The position numbers and the translations under genes were made by a program. From contig JANVCC010000056.1 in assembly GCA_025345505.1 (NCBI GenBank), forward strand, positions 2,271,865 through 2,335,864: a stretch of DNA of 64,000 bases, written 5' to 3'. The stretch's first letter is position 1. Every line of letters begins with the position of its first letter. This document shows, one piece after another, positions 12,529 through 23,951 of this stretch. The notes under the pieces were generated by a model, which made no database searches, had not been told where the DNA came from, and saw only the letters and a list, made by a program, of their open reading frames with translations. Source of the DNA: Todiramphus chloris collaris. Lineage: Eukaryota; Chordata; Aves; Coraciiformes; Alcedinidae.

Positions 12529-13044
12529 ATGAGGTTGCCCCTGGTCCTGCTGGTCCTAGCCGCCCTGGGGGCCGCCGCCGGCGGGGCGGGCCGGGAGGCG
12601 GGGGAGGCGGCGCAGTCGGGGCGGTTCTCCACGCCGGAGCAGCACCGCTGCAGCTGGGAGCTGAGCTCGGCGGCCGGGGCCAGCGAGCTGCGGCTGCGGT
12701 GCCGGCCGCCGGCGGGCGGAGGGGCGGCGCGGAGCTGCGCCTACCGCGGGGAGCCAGGGCGCTGCCCCGCCTACGGCGCCCGCAGCCGCCAGTACTGGCG
12801 GCAGATCCTGGGCCGGCTGCGGCGGCGGCGGCACCCCTGCGCCCCGGGAGGCCCGCTCAGCGCCCGCCTCTGCGGCCCGGGCCGGGCGCCGCCCGAGGCG
12901 CAGCTCCGCCTGCTGCCGAGTCCCGGCCCCAGCCCCTCCCCGCCGGCCGCCACCTCGGAGCCCACCGGGGACCCGACGGCGACCTACTGCGCCGAGCGGT
13001 GGCACTCGCTGTGCAGCTTCTTCGTGGGCTTCTGGGAGGGCTGA
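12529..13044 (+). CDS. FGFBP3: FGF-binding protein 3
   Basis: Secreted chaperone-like protein that binds heparin-held FGFs and releases them from the extracellular matrix. The 171-codon single-exon CDS begins with a hydrophobic signal peptide (residues 1 to about 20). The cysteine-rich core follows: RFSTPEQHRCSW at 32-43, SCAYRGEPGRC at 69-79 and a basic segment RLRRRRHPC at 96-104. The C-terminal motif TYCAERWHSLCSFFVGFWEG (152-171) closely matches the human FGFBP3 end. Eight cysteines (41, 58, 70, 79, 104, 115, 154, 162) match the recalled human spacing pattern. The human protein is about 258 residues; here the linker between Cys115 and Cys154 is only 38 residues of Pro/Ser/Ala-rich sequence, which accounts for the difference. 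The start is the first ATG after the putative acceptor at 12439. The gene faces TNKS2 tail-to-tail. Confidence 0.95.
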   Translation: MRLPLVLLVLAALGAAAGGAGREAGEAAQSGRFSTPEQHRCSWELSSAAGASELRLRCRPPAGGGAARSCAYRGEPGRCPAYGARSRQYWRQILGRLRRRRHPCAPGGPLSARLCGPGRAPPEAQLRLLPSPGPSPSPPAATSEPTGDPTATYCAERWHSLCSFFVGFWEG

Positions 13045-13191
13045 GCAGCCCCCGGCCCGCCGGGAGGGAGCGCGGCCGCCTCTCCCCCGGCCCGGGCTTA
13101 CCTCTGCCGGTCCGCCCTCCCAGCCCTGCCTGCCCTCACCCGCCCGCCACCGGTGTCCCTCGACTTTGTCAGCTCCCCCCTTTTCCTCCCC

Positions 13192-13197
13192 AATAAA
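13192..13197 (+). terminator. FGFBP3: FGFBP3 polyadenylation signal AATAAA
   Basis: A canonical AATAAA lies 148 nt after the stop codon at the downstream edge of the CpG island. This gives a short 3' UTR of roughly 170 nt; a T/G-rich stretch follows within 40 nt. Confidence 0.85.
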
Positions 13198-13810
13198 TTG
13201 GTAACTATTTTATGACAAGATGCTCATGTATCTCTTTCCTCGTCAAAGCCCGGTAATATTTGCAGCACCGTTACGCTCGTGAACAATGTGTGTGACATCT
13301 GTCAGCTAACTGAGGTGAGAGCACCTAGGGGCAGTTCATATGTCTGAGTACATTAACGTTTGTCAAAGGACATAATATGAGTGACAGCTATTCACTCCCC
13401 CAACTCGATTTCCATAAGCCTAAAGGTTAAAGCTACACCAGAATTTCCCAAATAGAAAACCAGTTATTTATAACAAAGTAAGGAACAACTGAGGCTTCAC
13501 TAGACAGTAAGTCCTAGAAAAATATTTTCTTGCTTACAGAGATTTCACATGCTAAACAAGCCAGCCCAGTCCTGTTTCCACAGAGCAGATTATCACTCAC
13601 TGACTTCAAACAGAAACATGAACAGAGCTGGGTGATAAACCAGCTGTGAAAAGATAGAGGTACTCAGAAGCAGCTAGGCAGAGACTGGATTTAGAAGATA
13701 AATGGTTTTTCACTTAGCTAATGAGCTAAAGGCAAAGCAACCGTCATGTTTAGAGGAACACACACGTCTGAAGTAGTCAAGTCCTTTAGACACATCCCAT
13801 TCAGACTCTC

Positions 13811-13821
13811 GGGGGGGGGGG
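13811..13821. repeat. G11 homopolymer
   Basis: Eleven consecutive G residues read directly. Confidence 0.9.
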
Positions 13822-16673
13822 TAAATTATGGTTTCTACAGCTCATACCTGACCCAAAAAGGCCTCTGTCCCCTGTCCAGTGCAGCTGTGCAGAAAGCAGG
13901 GAACGTGGGAAGGACTTAGCCTCTTCACTCAGAAAAAGAAACTCCTGGAGAGTCACTTGTACAGACTGGAACAATACCTGTCTGCATAGAGGTGTTTGAT
14001 TAAGGGTTACATTAATTGTTCCACGCATATCTTGAAATCATCCCTGCAGTCACTCAGAAAAAGCTGCTTTTCATACATTATTCGTGAACCAGAACACTTT
14101 GGTGCATCAGCAGACCAAGCAGAGAGGGGTGGTATCCCAGCAGCAGCAGAGCATCCAATTGTGGTCCCCTCACACAAGACAGGACCAATGATTAAACATC
14201 AGATCCCTGACAGGTGCAGCAAAACAAACATATAAAGCACATATAAAGCAGACAGGGTAATGTCAAAAATAAAACCCAGTTCCCCTCAGACAAGAGGGCT
14301 CAAAGAAGCAGTTACATCAGGAGGCACCAGACATATTTGGGAAAGCAGCTGCAGAAGAAGCAGCACTGTTTTCACAAGGGTAATGCTCACGGTCTAACCA
14401 GCTCTTTGCCCCACGAAAATACATCTCTGCCAAAGCTTTAGCGTTACAGATGAATGTGCATTTAGATGTGTCATATATGTTCTTATGGCAGCATTATATA
14501 CCTTGCTGGATTACTGAATCTCACCTTTTTGTACTAGGGAAATGGGAACAATGTGTTGCAGAAGTTTGAGATTTACAGCTAAGCTCTTGGCAAGCTTATT
14601 AGGATAAAGCGTTACTCAGCCTCACAGGTACAGCAGCCTACAGTCACGATGCAACTGAGCTAAATCAGAATTTTAACTATTTAAAATTGAACTTAACCCA
14701 GTCAAGAAAGCAAGCTTCTGCCTCACAGCATTTGCAACTTGGATGCTCAAAATCTGGCAAGATAACAAGTAGTGTTCACTCTCCTTAATGCGGGTTCATA
14801 ATGTAATCGTTCAGTTACAGAATTTGAGACTGATGAAATACTGCTCAGGGACAAATTCAGTGTTTAGAAACTATTTTTTAAAAGCTGAGCTAGAGAGTGT
14901 TCAGGAAGTGTTCATGAGAGCTGCTTATTGCTAATCCTAAACATGGCCCCTACAGACAACCTTTAAATGCACCCAACCTACAACATAATGTGCTTGAAGA
15001 AAAAAAGAGGAAAAGGATAAAAGCTAATAAAACCATTGCTTGTGTAGCTCTGTACGTACATGTGTACTTTCACAATCTGTCCTTTAGCTTTTCTTTTTCA
15101 TCATTAATGCCCATGTTTAATAGAGAAGGAGTATGTGGCTTGAACCGCTAGCTTGCAGTCCCTGGACCTGGTTCATGTATCAAGTGTCACAGATACACCA
15201 GAGGATGGTCACAGCATAGGTGAAGGGCAGGTGGGAGGGCAACCACAAGCACGCCCCACTCTGCAAACCAGCCCTCCTCAGCTACCCCAAGCACGTCTAA
15301 GTGTCTGTGGTCCCACACAGCTCCAGGTGCCCAACTGGGAGCACTTGCAAACTCTTTCTATATTGTTTTAAGGATGGCTGTGAGGAGACCACCATAAGGC
15401 AATAAGGATCTGCCCAGTGGCTTTCAAGAGGGTCTGGATGGTTGCATAGAGCTCTCAGTGCCAAGGCATGTTCCTTCACAACAGGTAGCCTGGATAATCC
15501 TCAGCAGCATTATGCAAACGCTTCATTATCAATGTATGTAACTTGCACAACTGCTTGGGGTTTTTTTGAGTTACAGCTCTCTTTCCTTCACGCGAGTGTC
15601 TTACAAAGAGCCATACAGCAGGCTGCTGGCCACAGCATTGCACGATATCTTGCAATAATACTCAGCTTTGTCTTACTTTCATGGCACTGTCACAGCAGCT
15701 TTGTTCCGTGCTGTTATAGCTTGCATTTCACACCATCAGATGCAAAGGTGGAACACCATGGCAACTGATCTGATTACCCACATCACCCTGTGTTTAAAAA
15801 CCCAGCTAGAATCTCTGAACAAACTCATTGTTTTACCAAAGAGGGATAAGAAAGAAGAAGATCCCTTGCTTCGTGGTGCACATTATTCCCCTAACTCTCC
15901 AAAACAGCTCAAAATCTTTGCTATAGCACCACCAAGTAACACACAACAACCCAACAGACTGCGTTCACTGCATCTACTGTGGTTAATAACACCAGTGTGT
16001 AGAACAGAATGGCAACAAATACTCAGGTTGTGTTTTGGGTAGCACAGATCCCAAAGGCTGGAAAACCACAGTCAGAGCCTCAGATTTGTTTATAAGGGGT
16101 AAGACTGTGGATTTTTGCTTCCTAACTCAACATTTTCAGCCTCTCCCATGATTAGATGGCAGCTGACACCACCAGTTAAGCCAACCAAACACAGGGAACC
16201 TTTGTAACCAAGGTCCTCACCTTCAACAGAATTTGTTCCTTTCCAGCCCTATAACAGCTCCACCACAACACATACATGCTGCCCCTTCAGATTCCATTCA
16301 GCCATCCATATCTGCCCACATACCCACACTGCAGCCTGCCTTACCTCTCCTACTCTCCCAATGCAGCTGGGGTGGTCCTTCACCACTTCTTTGATTCTTG
16401 ACTTGCTCCTGTCATCTCATTCTTCAGCTCCTTCTGGCCATCTAATGTCCTCTACAAGCAGAGCCAGAGCCAATCTGCCAGAAGCAAACCCCATCTCCCT
16501 GCCTCACAGGCCTGATAAACTCTCCCATCACAGAGGCAGGTGGTCTTGGGCATAATTAATGAGAGGGCATCTTCTATCTATGCAGCTGCAGGTTGGGCTA
16601 TCATCACAAGGGTCTTGCTAGCTAGGATGCTAGGTCTGTCTTTAAAGAAAAGCATAAGCTACCTTAAAACAAG

Positions 16674-16692
16674 AAAAAAAAAAAAAAAAAAA
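16674..16692. repeat. A19 homopolymer
   Basis: Nineteen consecutive A residues. The sequence before it does not resemble a processed gene copy, so it is not called a retropseudogene tail. Confidence 0.9.
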
Positions 16693-19342
16693 TCAATTCA
16701 CTTTTTATCTTCTGGATTTTGAATTCTGGGAGCTCTAACTCTTTGGACAGTTTCAGGAACAAAAAAAAATAAAATCAACTTTGTGCCATATTGCTCACAA
16801 TCAGCATTGTTTTCTTTTCTTTGGCTGCTCAGTAGAGATGGTAGCCAGTTTTAATTCACAGTTCATTGTGTATTTTTGAGACCATAGAAACAGATATCTC
16901 GGTGTCTGGAGGCTCCAACAGGATTTCAAGAGCTGGCAATACCATTTCTTGATTTTCCTTTCGAGATAAATCAGTGATGCTGAATCTGGGTATGTTTTTA
17001 GTGCAGCTGGCTTTAATTACTTTTTTATACATATAAACCTCTTGATTGTGTTAAACAGCAAACTAATAATTTCTCAGTGCTTTCTGATTTTGAATTACAA
17101 GACATAACTTGAGAGGTGAAAGCGGGCAGTAAGCTGCCTTGCTGTTTGCAGCAATCCTTTCCTATAAAGTGACATCACAAAATTAATAAATGAAATACAT
17201 TTCTTCACAATTGGAGCAGAGTTGAACTAAGAACAGGAATCTCCAAGGGTTCAGTGCAGGAGTGATACTCACAGTGATGGCAGCTTTAGACCAACATGGC
17301 TGTGTCTTACATGAAAGCATTTCCATTTCTGTAAATCAGCTTAACACCTGCAAGTTATGCTGGACTGAGATGGAAGAAAAGTCCAGGATCCACAAAAGGC
17401 TACTGGGCTCAGCCCTGTCTGCACAGTGGGACTAGGTCTTGTCCTCTGAAGGACCATCTATCCATTTATTCTTGGTTTGTAAAATTGAAACTAAAATAAG
17501 CCAATGCATGTCAATACATTGCTACATACAGTATACCTATTGCAGCCAAGGTGCAACAGCGTTACTGAGTTGTCATAAGCATATTTTAAATACTTAACAG
17601 TTTTGGCTTAGCAGGCACTGGCTGTTGTATGTCCTTGGTGGATTAGTTACTGCAGCAAAGCACACAACTACCTTTGCACACACCCACATTACTCCTCTGC
17701 AAATTACTCTGTCCTCTTTTCACTTGTTATACACTCAGAACCTGCAGGAACAGCCCTCAGCTTTGCTCCTGCTCTGGGTCCCCTCTTCCGAACCCATTTC
17801 AAGAGATGCAGAGTTTGACACGGTATTGAAAGGCAGCGAGGTTGTGCTATGTCAGTGCAGACAAGTAAAGGACGATGCTCTCACAAGTGGCCCTGAGTTG
17901 CTGCCAGCACAAGCAGCATGGTACCCTGGAAAGAAGTATATGGAGGTCAATTTAAAAAAAACCCCACACCACTGTGACATAGCTAAACCACAGAGAGTTC
18001 CACCCAGAAATGTTAGTGACCATGAAACCTAAAACAAAGCGTGGGACTGCTGGAGGAGGTTGCCAGGAGCTGTGTCATGGGGACTGGCAGCACACACATC
18101 CCTGGCACAGCTGCCAGCTCTGAGGTAGCTGCTCCCAGGACAGGTCTGGGGTTGCAAATCACAAACTTTCTGCAGTTCAGTCTTTTGTCCCAGAAACCAA
18201 CTAGAATTACTCTTTCCCTGGTTCTGCACTAGGCACGTCCATGTGGAAAATGCCCGATACTAGGAAAAAAGCAGGAGCATGGAACAGGGAGAGATCTACT
18301 TGAGCAAGATGTGACTATTTACATGTGCAGTAGTGCAAAAATATACTTAGTACTACATATTGCAATGTTTTTGGTCTCAGCTGGCCCAGAAATTGTCCCC
18401 AGCACCCCAACGCCCTGCGAAGAGGAGGGTGCTGCAGGGCTCCCAGGCTGTGGCACCAGCATGTCCTCCCCATCTCTCCGTGGGAGCCCCTGGCGCTGCC
18501 TCCAAGCACCAGCACTTGAGGCCGTACACAACTAGCAAGATCACATATGAAAATCTTGCTTATCCCAAAAGCTGGTTACACTGAGGCCACAGCTGGGCTG
18601 AAGAAGTCCTTTGATTATTACAGATATTTGTGAGAAACTGTTTTTTTGGAAAAGGGGATGTGGATAGTGTGGCTCTGCCATAGTCTGGGCTCTCCCTTGT
18701 GTCACAAGCCGTCTGAGGCTCACAGCAAAGCCAAGCAATGCAAGGGGTGAGGGAATGGCAGGCATTGTAGTTTTGCCAAATACCAAACTCCTTCCTTTGT
18801 AATAATTTGGATTTCTAAGAATTCCAAGCTCAGCTCATGAATGCAGTTACATGAAAGAGGCTTTTAACTGTACAGCATTATGGAGTTTAGATTAACTCTC
18901 CCAGCCCGCACACTCCTTCCTTGCATGGAAGGGACCTGTTCAATACAAGCATGTATAAAATATCTACAGCTTTAGAAATAATTCAGCATTTCAGGGCTTA
19001 ACCTCGTTTGGTATGTGCCATGCTTTGTGAAGTGTGTACAGTTTGTGCTGGCCTGTTGGAAGGCAAATATTTTGCCGAATTTATTTTGAATTCTCAGAAG
19101 GTTAATGATGCATGTTTCTCTGAGGGGGGAGAAGGGCGTGAGAGGGGGGCAAGGAGCAGCCTGAGCTCAGCACACATTCCGGCTGGCTGAATAGCAGCAT
19201 GGCCTGACCGCCGGGCTCTGGTTTTACTATCGGCTCCAGCCTTCCCATGGGAGAGACTCCCCTGAGTCCCGAGCAGCCCCAGCCAGGATCAGCCCGTGGG
19301 GTCTCACTGCACCAGGAAAGAAACAGATGCTTCACTGACAGC

Positions 19343-19426
19343 AAAATAAAAATTTAATATATATTTATATATAAAATTATATGTATTTTTATATATACAT
19401 TATACATTTTTTTTTTTTTTTTTTTT
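19343..19426. repeat. AT-rich tract ending in T20
   Basis: Imperfect TATATA/TTTATA sequence runs into twenty T residues at 19407-19426. It is flanked by GC-richer DNA on both sides, making it a conspicuous local composition switch. Confidence 0.85.
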
Positions 19427-22400
19427 CAGAGGCCTGTCCTCACTGCTGGCCCTTGCACTCTGGGCAGGCAGATGAATTTAATAATGACTTGCTGTCAGTG
19501 TGTGTCCTGGGCAGAGGGTTCTGCTGCCTGTTCAGGTAGAGCCTGAGGCATGCAGCACCACTGCCACATTGGCACCGCTGCCATGCCACTCAGTCACCCA
19601 TTTTACACCCACTGCTGAGCTGTTGGATCAGCTGGAGAAGTTTATGTTTATCTCACAGATGAAATCTAGGAATAATTGCCCCTTGTAAAACAAGGCTTCT
19701 TAGGATTAAGTTGTAATTAATTTCAGACTCTTACCATGACATTATTTTCTATTCAAACTGTCATAAAATAAGGCAGTTTGATGAAAGTGTCATGGTGAAC
19801 ACAGAATTAAATAATTTCTTGTTACATGTTCAAAGTACTAGAGTTAAAATATCTATTTAACAAAGGAAATACCAAGAACAAAGCCTGGAACAATAGAAGA
19901 GATCTAAATGCTAAAAAGTAAAATTCTATGTAATATATACTTCAGCACACATTGTGAATGTAATAAAAAAGATCTTAAAGCATTTTTTTCTGCACATTAT
20001 ATCTGGAGCCCCTATTTAGTCTGACTACTGGATTCAGCAGATTTTATTGCATGAGTAAGTGAAGATTTTAGGTCCCAGAATGTCTATAGGGTTTGAATTG
20101 TCACTTGAAAAAGAGCAAAATTTTTTTTTTTTTTTTACAGACTGCACTTATAAGTAGAAAATATGTGAGATGCATTATCCTCAAAGTTAGTTTAGCAAAA
20201 AGCAGAAGAAAACCTAGAGGCTGACTTTTTAAAGCTCTGCTTCTTTTCAAACAAAAAAAGTACTGTGCACTTCCCAAAGTCACCATCATTTGCACTAACA
20301 GGAATAAATATAGCCTCGATCCTGTGGGTTTGCTGCTTCTTCTTTAAGAGCAGAATCTCTCAAAATTATGAATAAATTTATCACTAGTATTCTTTTGATG
20401 GGAAAAGACTAACAAGACAGCCACACAAGAGAGTATTTTTCCGTGTTAGTTGAAACAAGATGTTGAGGATTTAAAGCCGATCTTTTGTCTCTGCTCAAAG
20501 ACAAATGGTATAAAATTGATATGCATGCTTCTGTCCTGACAGCAAAGGGCTTCGGCACGACTCTCGCTGAGAGCTAATGGCTCTTGGGGATGCTGCTCTC
20601 TAAAGTCCCTCGGCATGAAATGGTCTCTTGCGATTCATGTCCTGTTAATAGCAGCTCCAAGACTACAGTCTCTTTTTGTTTTTGGGGTTTTGTTTTGTGT
20701 TTTTTTTAAAGTTCTTTTATCCCTAGCTGAAGCTGCCTGTGTTTCCATTGGAGCTGAGAGGGTGTAGCGTGAAGGTTCTGTCCCCTCGGCTCTATTCTCT
20801 TGCGGCCCTCAGCAGACGTCGGGGCAAGCCAAGGGCCCTATGGAAAGCAGGGCCTGATGTCATCCCACCCAGCGCGGGGCCAATGAACGTCCTCCTGTGC
20901 CTGGCCCCGCCACACATGTACTCATCAACAGCATCCTAATAGCTTCTGGGGGCTTTCTAAACCTTTATTAGTCCAATAGCAGCAGTAACATGATGGTTTG
21001 TTTCAGTGGATGCATCTGAGACAGGAACTTTACACTGCCCTAGTCATGTAGGAAAACAGTGCTAGCAAACAAAAATCATTTGGATCATGTTATTACACAT
21101 CAAAGAGAGATAAAGATCCTATTTTCATTTCTGGGAGACGAGACAACCCTGGGGCTGAGACCAGCTGTGTGCACAGGGTACCTGTGGTACAATACATGAC
21201 TGGGCCACCAAGAGACTCTGGCTGATGCGTTCTGGCAGTGCCTTTCAGGTTATTTAAACTAAGATGTCAGAGCAGAGTAGACTTCTTGTCAACTAATTCC
21301 TGAATGTGGTTAATACTTCAATCACATATCTTGCAGCAAAAGTAATTGGTTCTAGAGAGAAGGCATCAGTTAACTTTAGAGTAGAAGCAGGTGTAAAAAA
21401 TTGGGCGTTGGGAAATCAGAAGTTAAAGCTGGAAAAGCTATCGTTTCCCAAAGAATAACTCAATTCTGTTTTATTACTATATAGCCTAGATAAGGATGAA
21501 ATACATGTAGAGTACTCTGTAAATTTGAAATAGTGATTTGTTGGATATCCTCTCTTTTCTACACACCTTGAAAATCCTGTACAGCACATGCTTGTGCAAT
21601 GAGCCCAGTTATCTTGCGCTGGGACGCCAAGGCTGGGGAACGTTGCTTACGCCATCAACTACAGTCAGCAGAAGCTGACCTTGCAGCTGAAAGAGGCAGC
21701 CTTGTCCTTCTCCTTTTTTACTATTGTCCATGTTTTTATGTAAGTGTTTGTGCAGCCACATCACAAATCCTGGGGCATGAGAGATTCTGACCAAGTCAGA
21801 TTCTCGAGGTGGTCGTATCAGCGTCAGGGAAGGGATGGCACAGGAGCTAAAGTGAGTGTCCAAAGAGAGGTGAGCCTGGCTCTTTCAGCAACAGGACAGC
21901 TGAAATCTCATTTGAAATGGCCATTAAGTCTACAGCATAAGCTGTTTGTTTCTTGCAACTGAATGCAATCAGGGGTCTGCAAAGATCCATTTATTTATGT
22001 TTCTCTACGTCTGTACAATGAGTTATACAGCAGAGTTGAGATGATCCAGTGCAACCACTAAACTCCCCATGCACGTTCACTAGAGTACCTGGAGCGCATT
22101 TAACAGTGCATTTAAAGTGCTTTTTACATCCTCCCCTATCACTCTCACCCCTGCTGGAAGGCTAAGAGTCACACTAGGGGCTTGAAGGGACAATGGTCAC
22201 TCTTGGTGGCCTGTGCTCTTGTACAGCATCTTCCAGCGCTGGCCATGTTCTTGCCCCACCAGCCCTCAGCTGGTTTGCCATCCCACGGGGGACCCACAAG
22301 CCCCTTCTCCCATCCCTGCTGTTAGTCTTGCCCTGGTGCTGACCAGGGCTCAGTGGCTCCAGTCCAGTTCTGCATCCCAGGAAGAGGCTCTGTCCTGTGC

Positions 22401-23756
22401 CACCATCAAGGTAAGCCACAGGGCAGCTCCTGAGGGGTGCATGGTCATTGTCTCTCAGCACACACACAGCAATCTGAAGCCATCTCCAGTCTCATGACAA
22501 GCACAGGCTGTATTTTAGCAACACTGGATGACCAGCGTTGCTGAAAAATAGGGTGTTCCAAGTCTTGTGTGTATTTGGGAGGAGGGGTAACGGGAAAGGA
22601 ACAAGCATTTAATGCTAACAGGGATTTTAGGTAAATTGATGACTTAAGCTTTCCAATAACTTCAATAATTGCATGAGGCCATAGAAAGGTAGCTTGGGCC
22701 AGATTTTCTCTTAATTCCTAGGGACAACTTTTGTGGACTTTTATAGAAGCACATTAGTCATTCAGCTGTGTGCGTGTGTGAGCTTATGCCTAGTGGAGAA
22801 AAACCTTGAGTGAAAAAAGCTTATTACAGCTGCTGCTGCTCTTGATATGCATTAAGATTGTAATTAGAAAAAGTCAGAGCAAGCAGTATGATTCCTGATA
22901 GGTCTGTTAAACCAACACAGCTGTGTCACTTTCAAGACTGTCTGAAAACCAGTAGGAAGGAAAGGGAGAAAGCTCTCCCGCCCCCCAATCTATTAAAATG
23001 AGCCACAAACACAATACTAATGTGGTAAGTCAGGGCAATATGCAAATGGCTGCATGTCCCAGAAACCCTAATCCTATCAAGAATGCAGAAGATGTTAATT
23101 TGACCATCTTTCACAGCTCATAAATCTATCTGAGGCAAAGCCAGGCTGCCAGATGTCATCCAGTAGCACTTCTTTGAGGCTGACAGTCTCAGCATAGATG
23201 CCTGATCATGCCTCAGTAAAGACCAATAAAGAGCATTGTTTGTGTGGCCTGAGAGCAGCTTCTCACATTTTGCTACAATAGAGGAAAACAGTGGGAAATG
23301 TGAATGACCGAGTGGCAGAACTGGTGGTCTCACTTGTGCTGCTTTCCACATTCAGAGCTATAGATTTCACACGCATTTTACATCACTAGTATGCAGATTA
23401 ATCTATCTTGTTCTTAACAATTAGTTGTTTATGTTCCTTAACTTACTTTCTTGAATTCTAAACTATAAATACAAGCTGGACATAGTTCCTGTTCTCCCAG
23501 GCAGATACTCCTTATTTACTTGAAAACACTTAAATTAGCAAACAGCTTATATTATGATATGATCTTACTCTAAGGATTTAGAATTGAGAACAGAAACATC
23601 TTATTTCAAAGAAAGTAAAGACCTCAAAGACCTCTAGAGATATTTCAAAGACCTCTAGGAGTATATACTCATTTTTTCCTTCTCAAATACAAGGTTCAAA
23701 ACTACCAGTTGCAAGTTATGTTCATTAGTATCAACCAGAATTAATCTAATTTTTAC
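19427..23756. other. Intergenic DNA, no gene seen
   Basis: No conserved coding frame was recognised. The most distinctive part is a GC-richer patch at about 20.74-20.93 kb with a CCAAT pentamer at 20880-20884. Another moderately GC-rich patch lies at about 22.2-22.48 kb. Both could be conserved regulatory DNA, but this cannot be tested from one sequence. Confidence 0.55.
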
Positions 23757-23951
23757 AATGAGGGTAGTGAAACAGTGGCACAGGTGCTCAGAGAGGTGGT
23801 AGATGCCACATCCCTGGAAACATTCAAGGTCAGGTTGCACAGGGCTCTGAGAAACCTGATCTACTTGACGATGTCCCTCCTCACTGCAGGGGGGTCGGAC
23901 TAGATGACTTCAAAGGTCCCTTCCAACCCAAACTATTCTGTGATTCTATGA
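23757..23951 (+). mobile_element. CR1 LINE 3' UTR fragment
   Basis: About 195 nt match the remembered 3' tail of avian CR1 elements: a CTGGAAACATTCAAGGTCAG-like segment at about 23814-23833, then a GGGGTCGGACTAGATGACTT-like block, a GGTCCCTTCCAACCC block, and the terminal ATTCTGTGATTCTATG repeat at about 23935-23950. Only the 3' end is present, as expected for a 5'-truncated insertion. It is on the + strand in the interval between FGFBP3 and TNKS2. It looks less decayed than the copy near 1.6-2.2 kb. Confidence 0.93.

Larger units (their letters stand above)
11640..13190. promoter_or_regulatory. FGFBP3: CpG island covering FGFBP3 promoter and coding exon
   Basis: Composition changes sharply from AT-rich DNA to GC-rich, CpG-dense sequence at about 11.64 kb and reverts after the FGFBP3 poly(A) signal. 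The island spans the presumed promoter, a likely non-coding first exon, a short intron and the whole coding exon. The dense GC content creates several long overlapping frames on both strands that are by-products, not genes. No TATA box lies immediately before the proposed exon 1, consistent with a CpG-island promoter. Confidence 0.8.
13220..19340. other. Intergenic DNA downstream of FGFBP3, no gene seen
   Basis: AT-leaning sequence with scattered GC-richer patches (for example 18.38-18.53 kb). It includes a G11 run at 13811-13821 and an A19 run at 16674-16692. The longest open frame, about 135 codons at 17625-18032, has random-looking composition and no recognisable domain. Nothing supports a gene. 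Confidence 0.6.

Noticed and set aside
12393-13196. Open frame of 267 codons on + overlapping FGFBP3, with further long frames on the - strand
   Set aside because: It is an out-of-frame shadow in a CpG island with extreme Ala/Arg/Gly/Pro content. The FGFBP3 frame in the same DNA has clear family motifs, a signal peptide and a matching stop.
16621-16692. A19 run as the tail of a processed pseudogene
   Set aside because: The preceding sequence shows no coding similarity or poly(A) signal at the right distance, and no target-site duplication was found by eye.
17625-18032. 135-codon frame on the + strand
   Set aside because: Random-looking composition with no recognisable family, promoter or poly(A) signal. 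One frame of this size is expected by chance in this much DNA.
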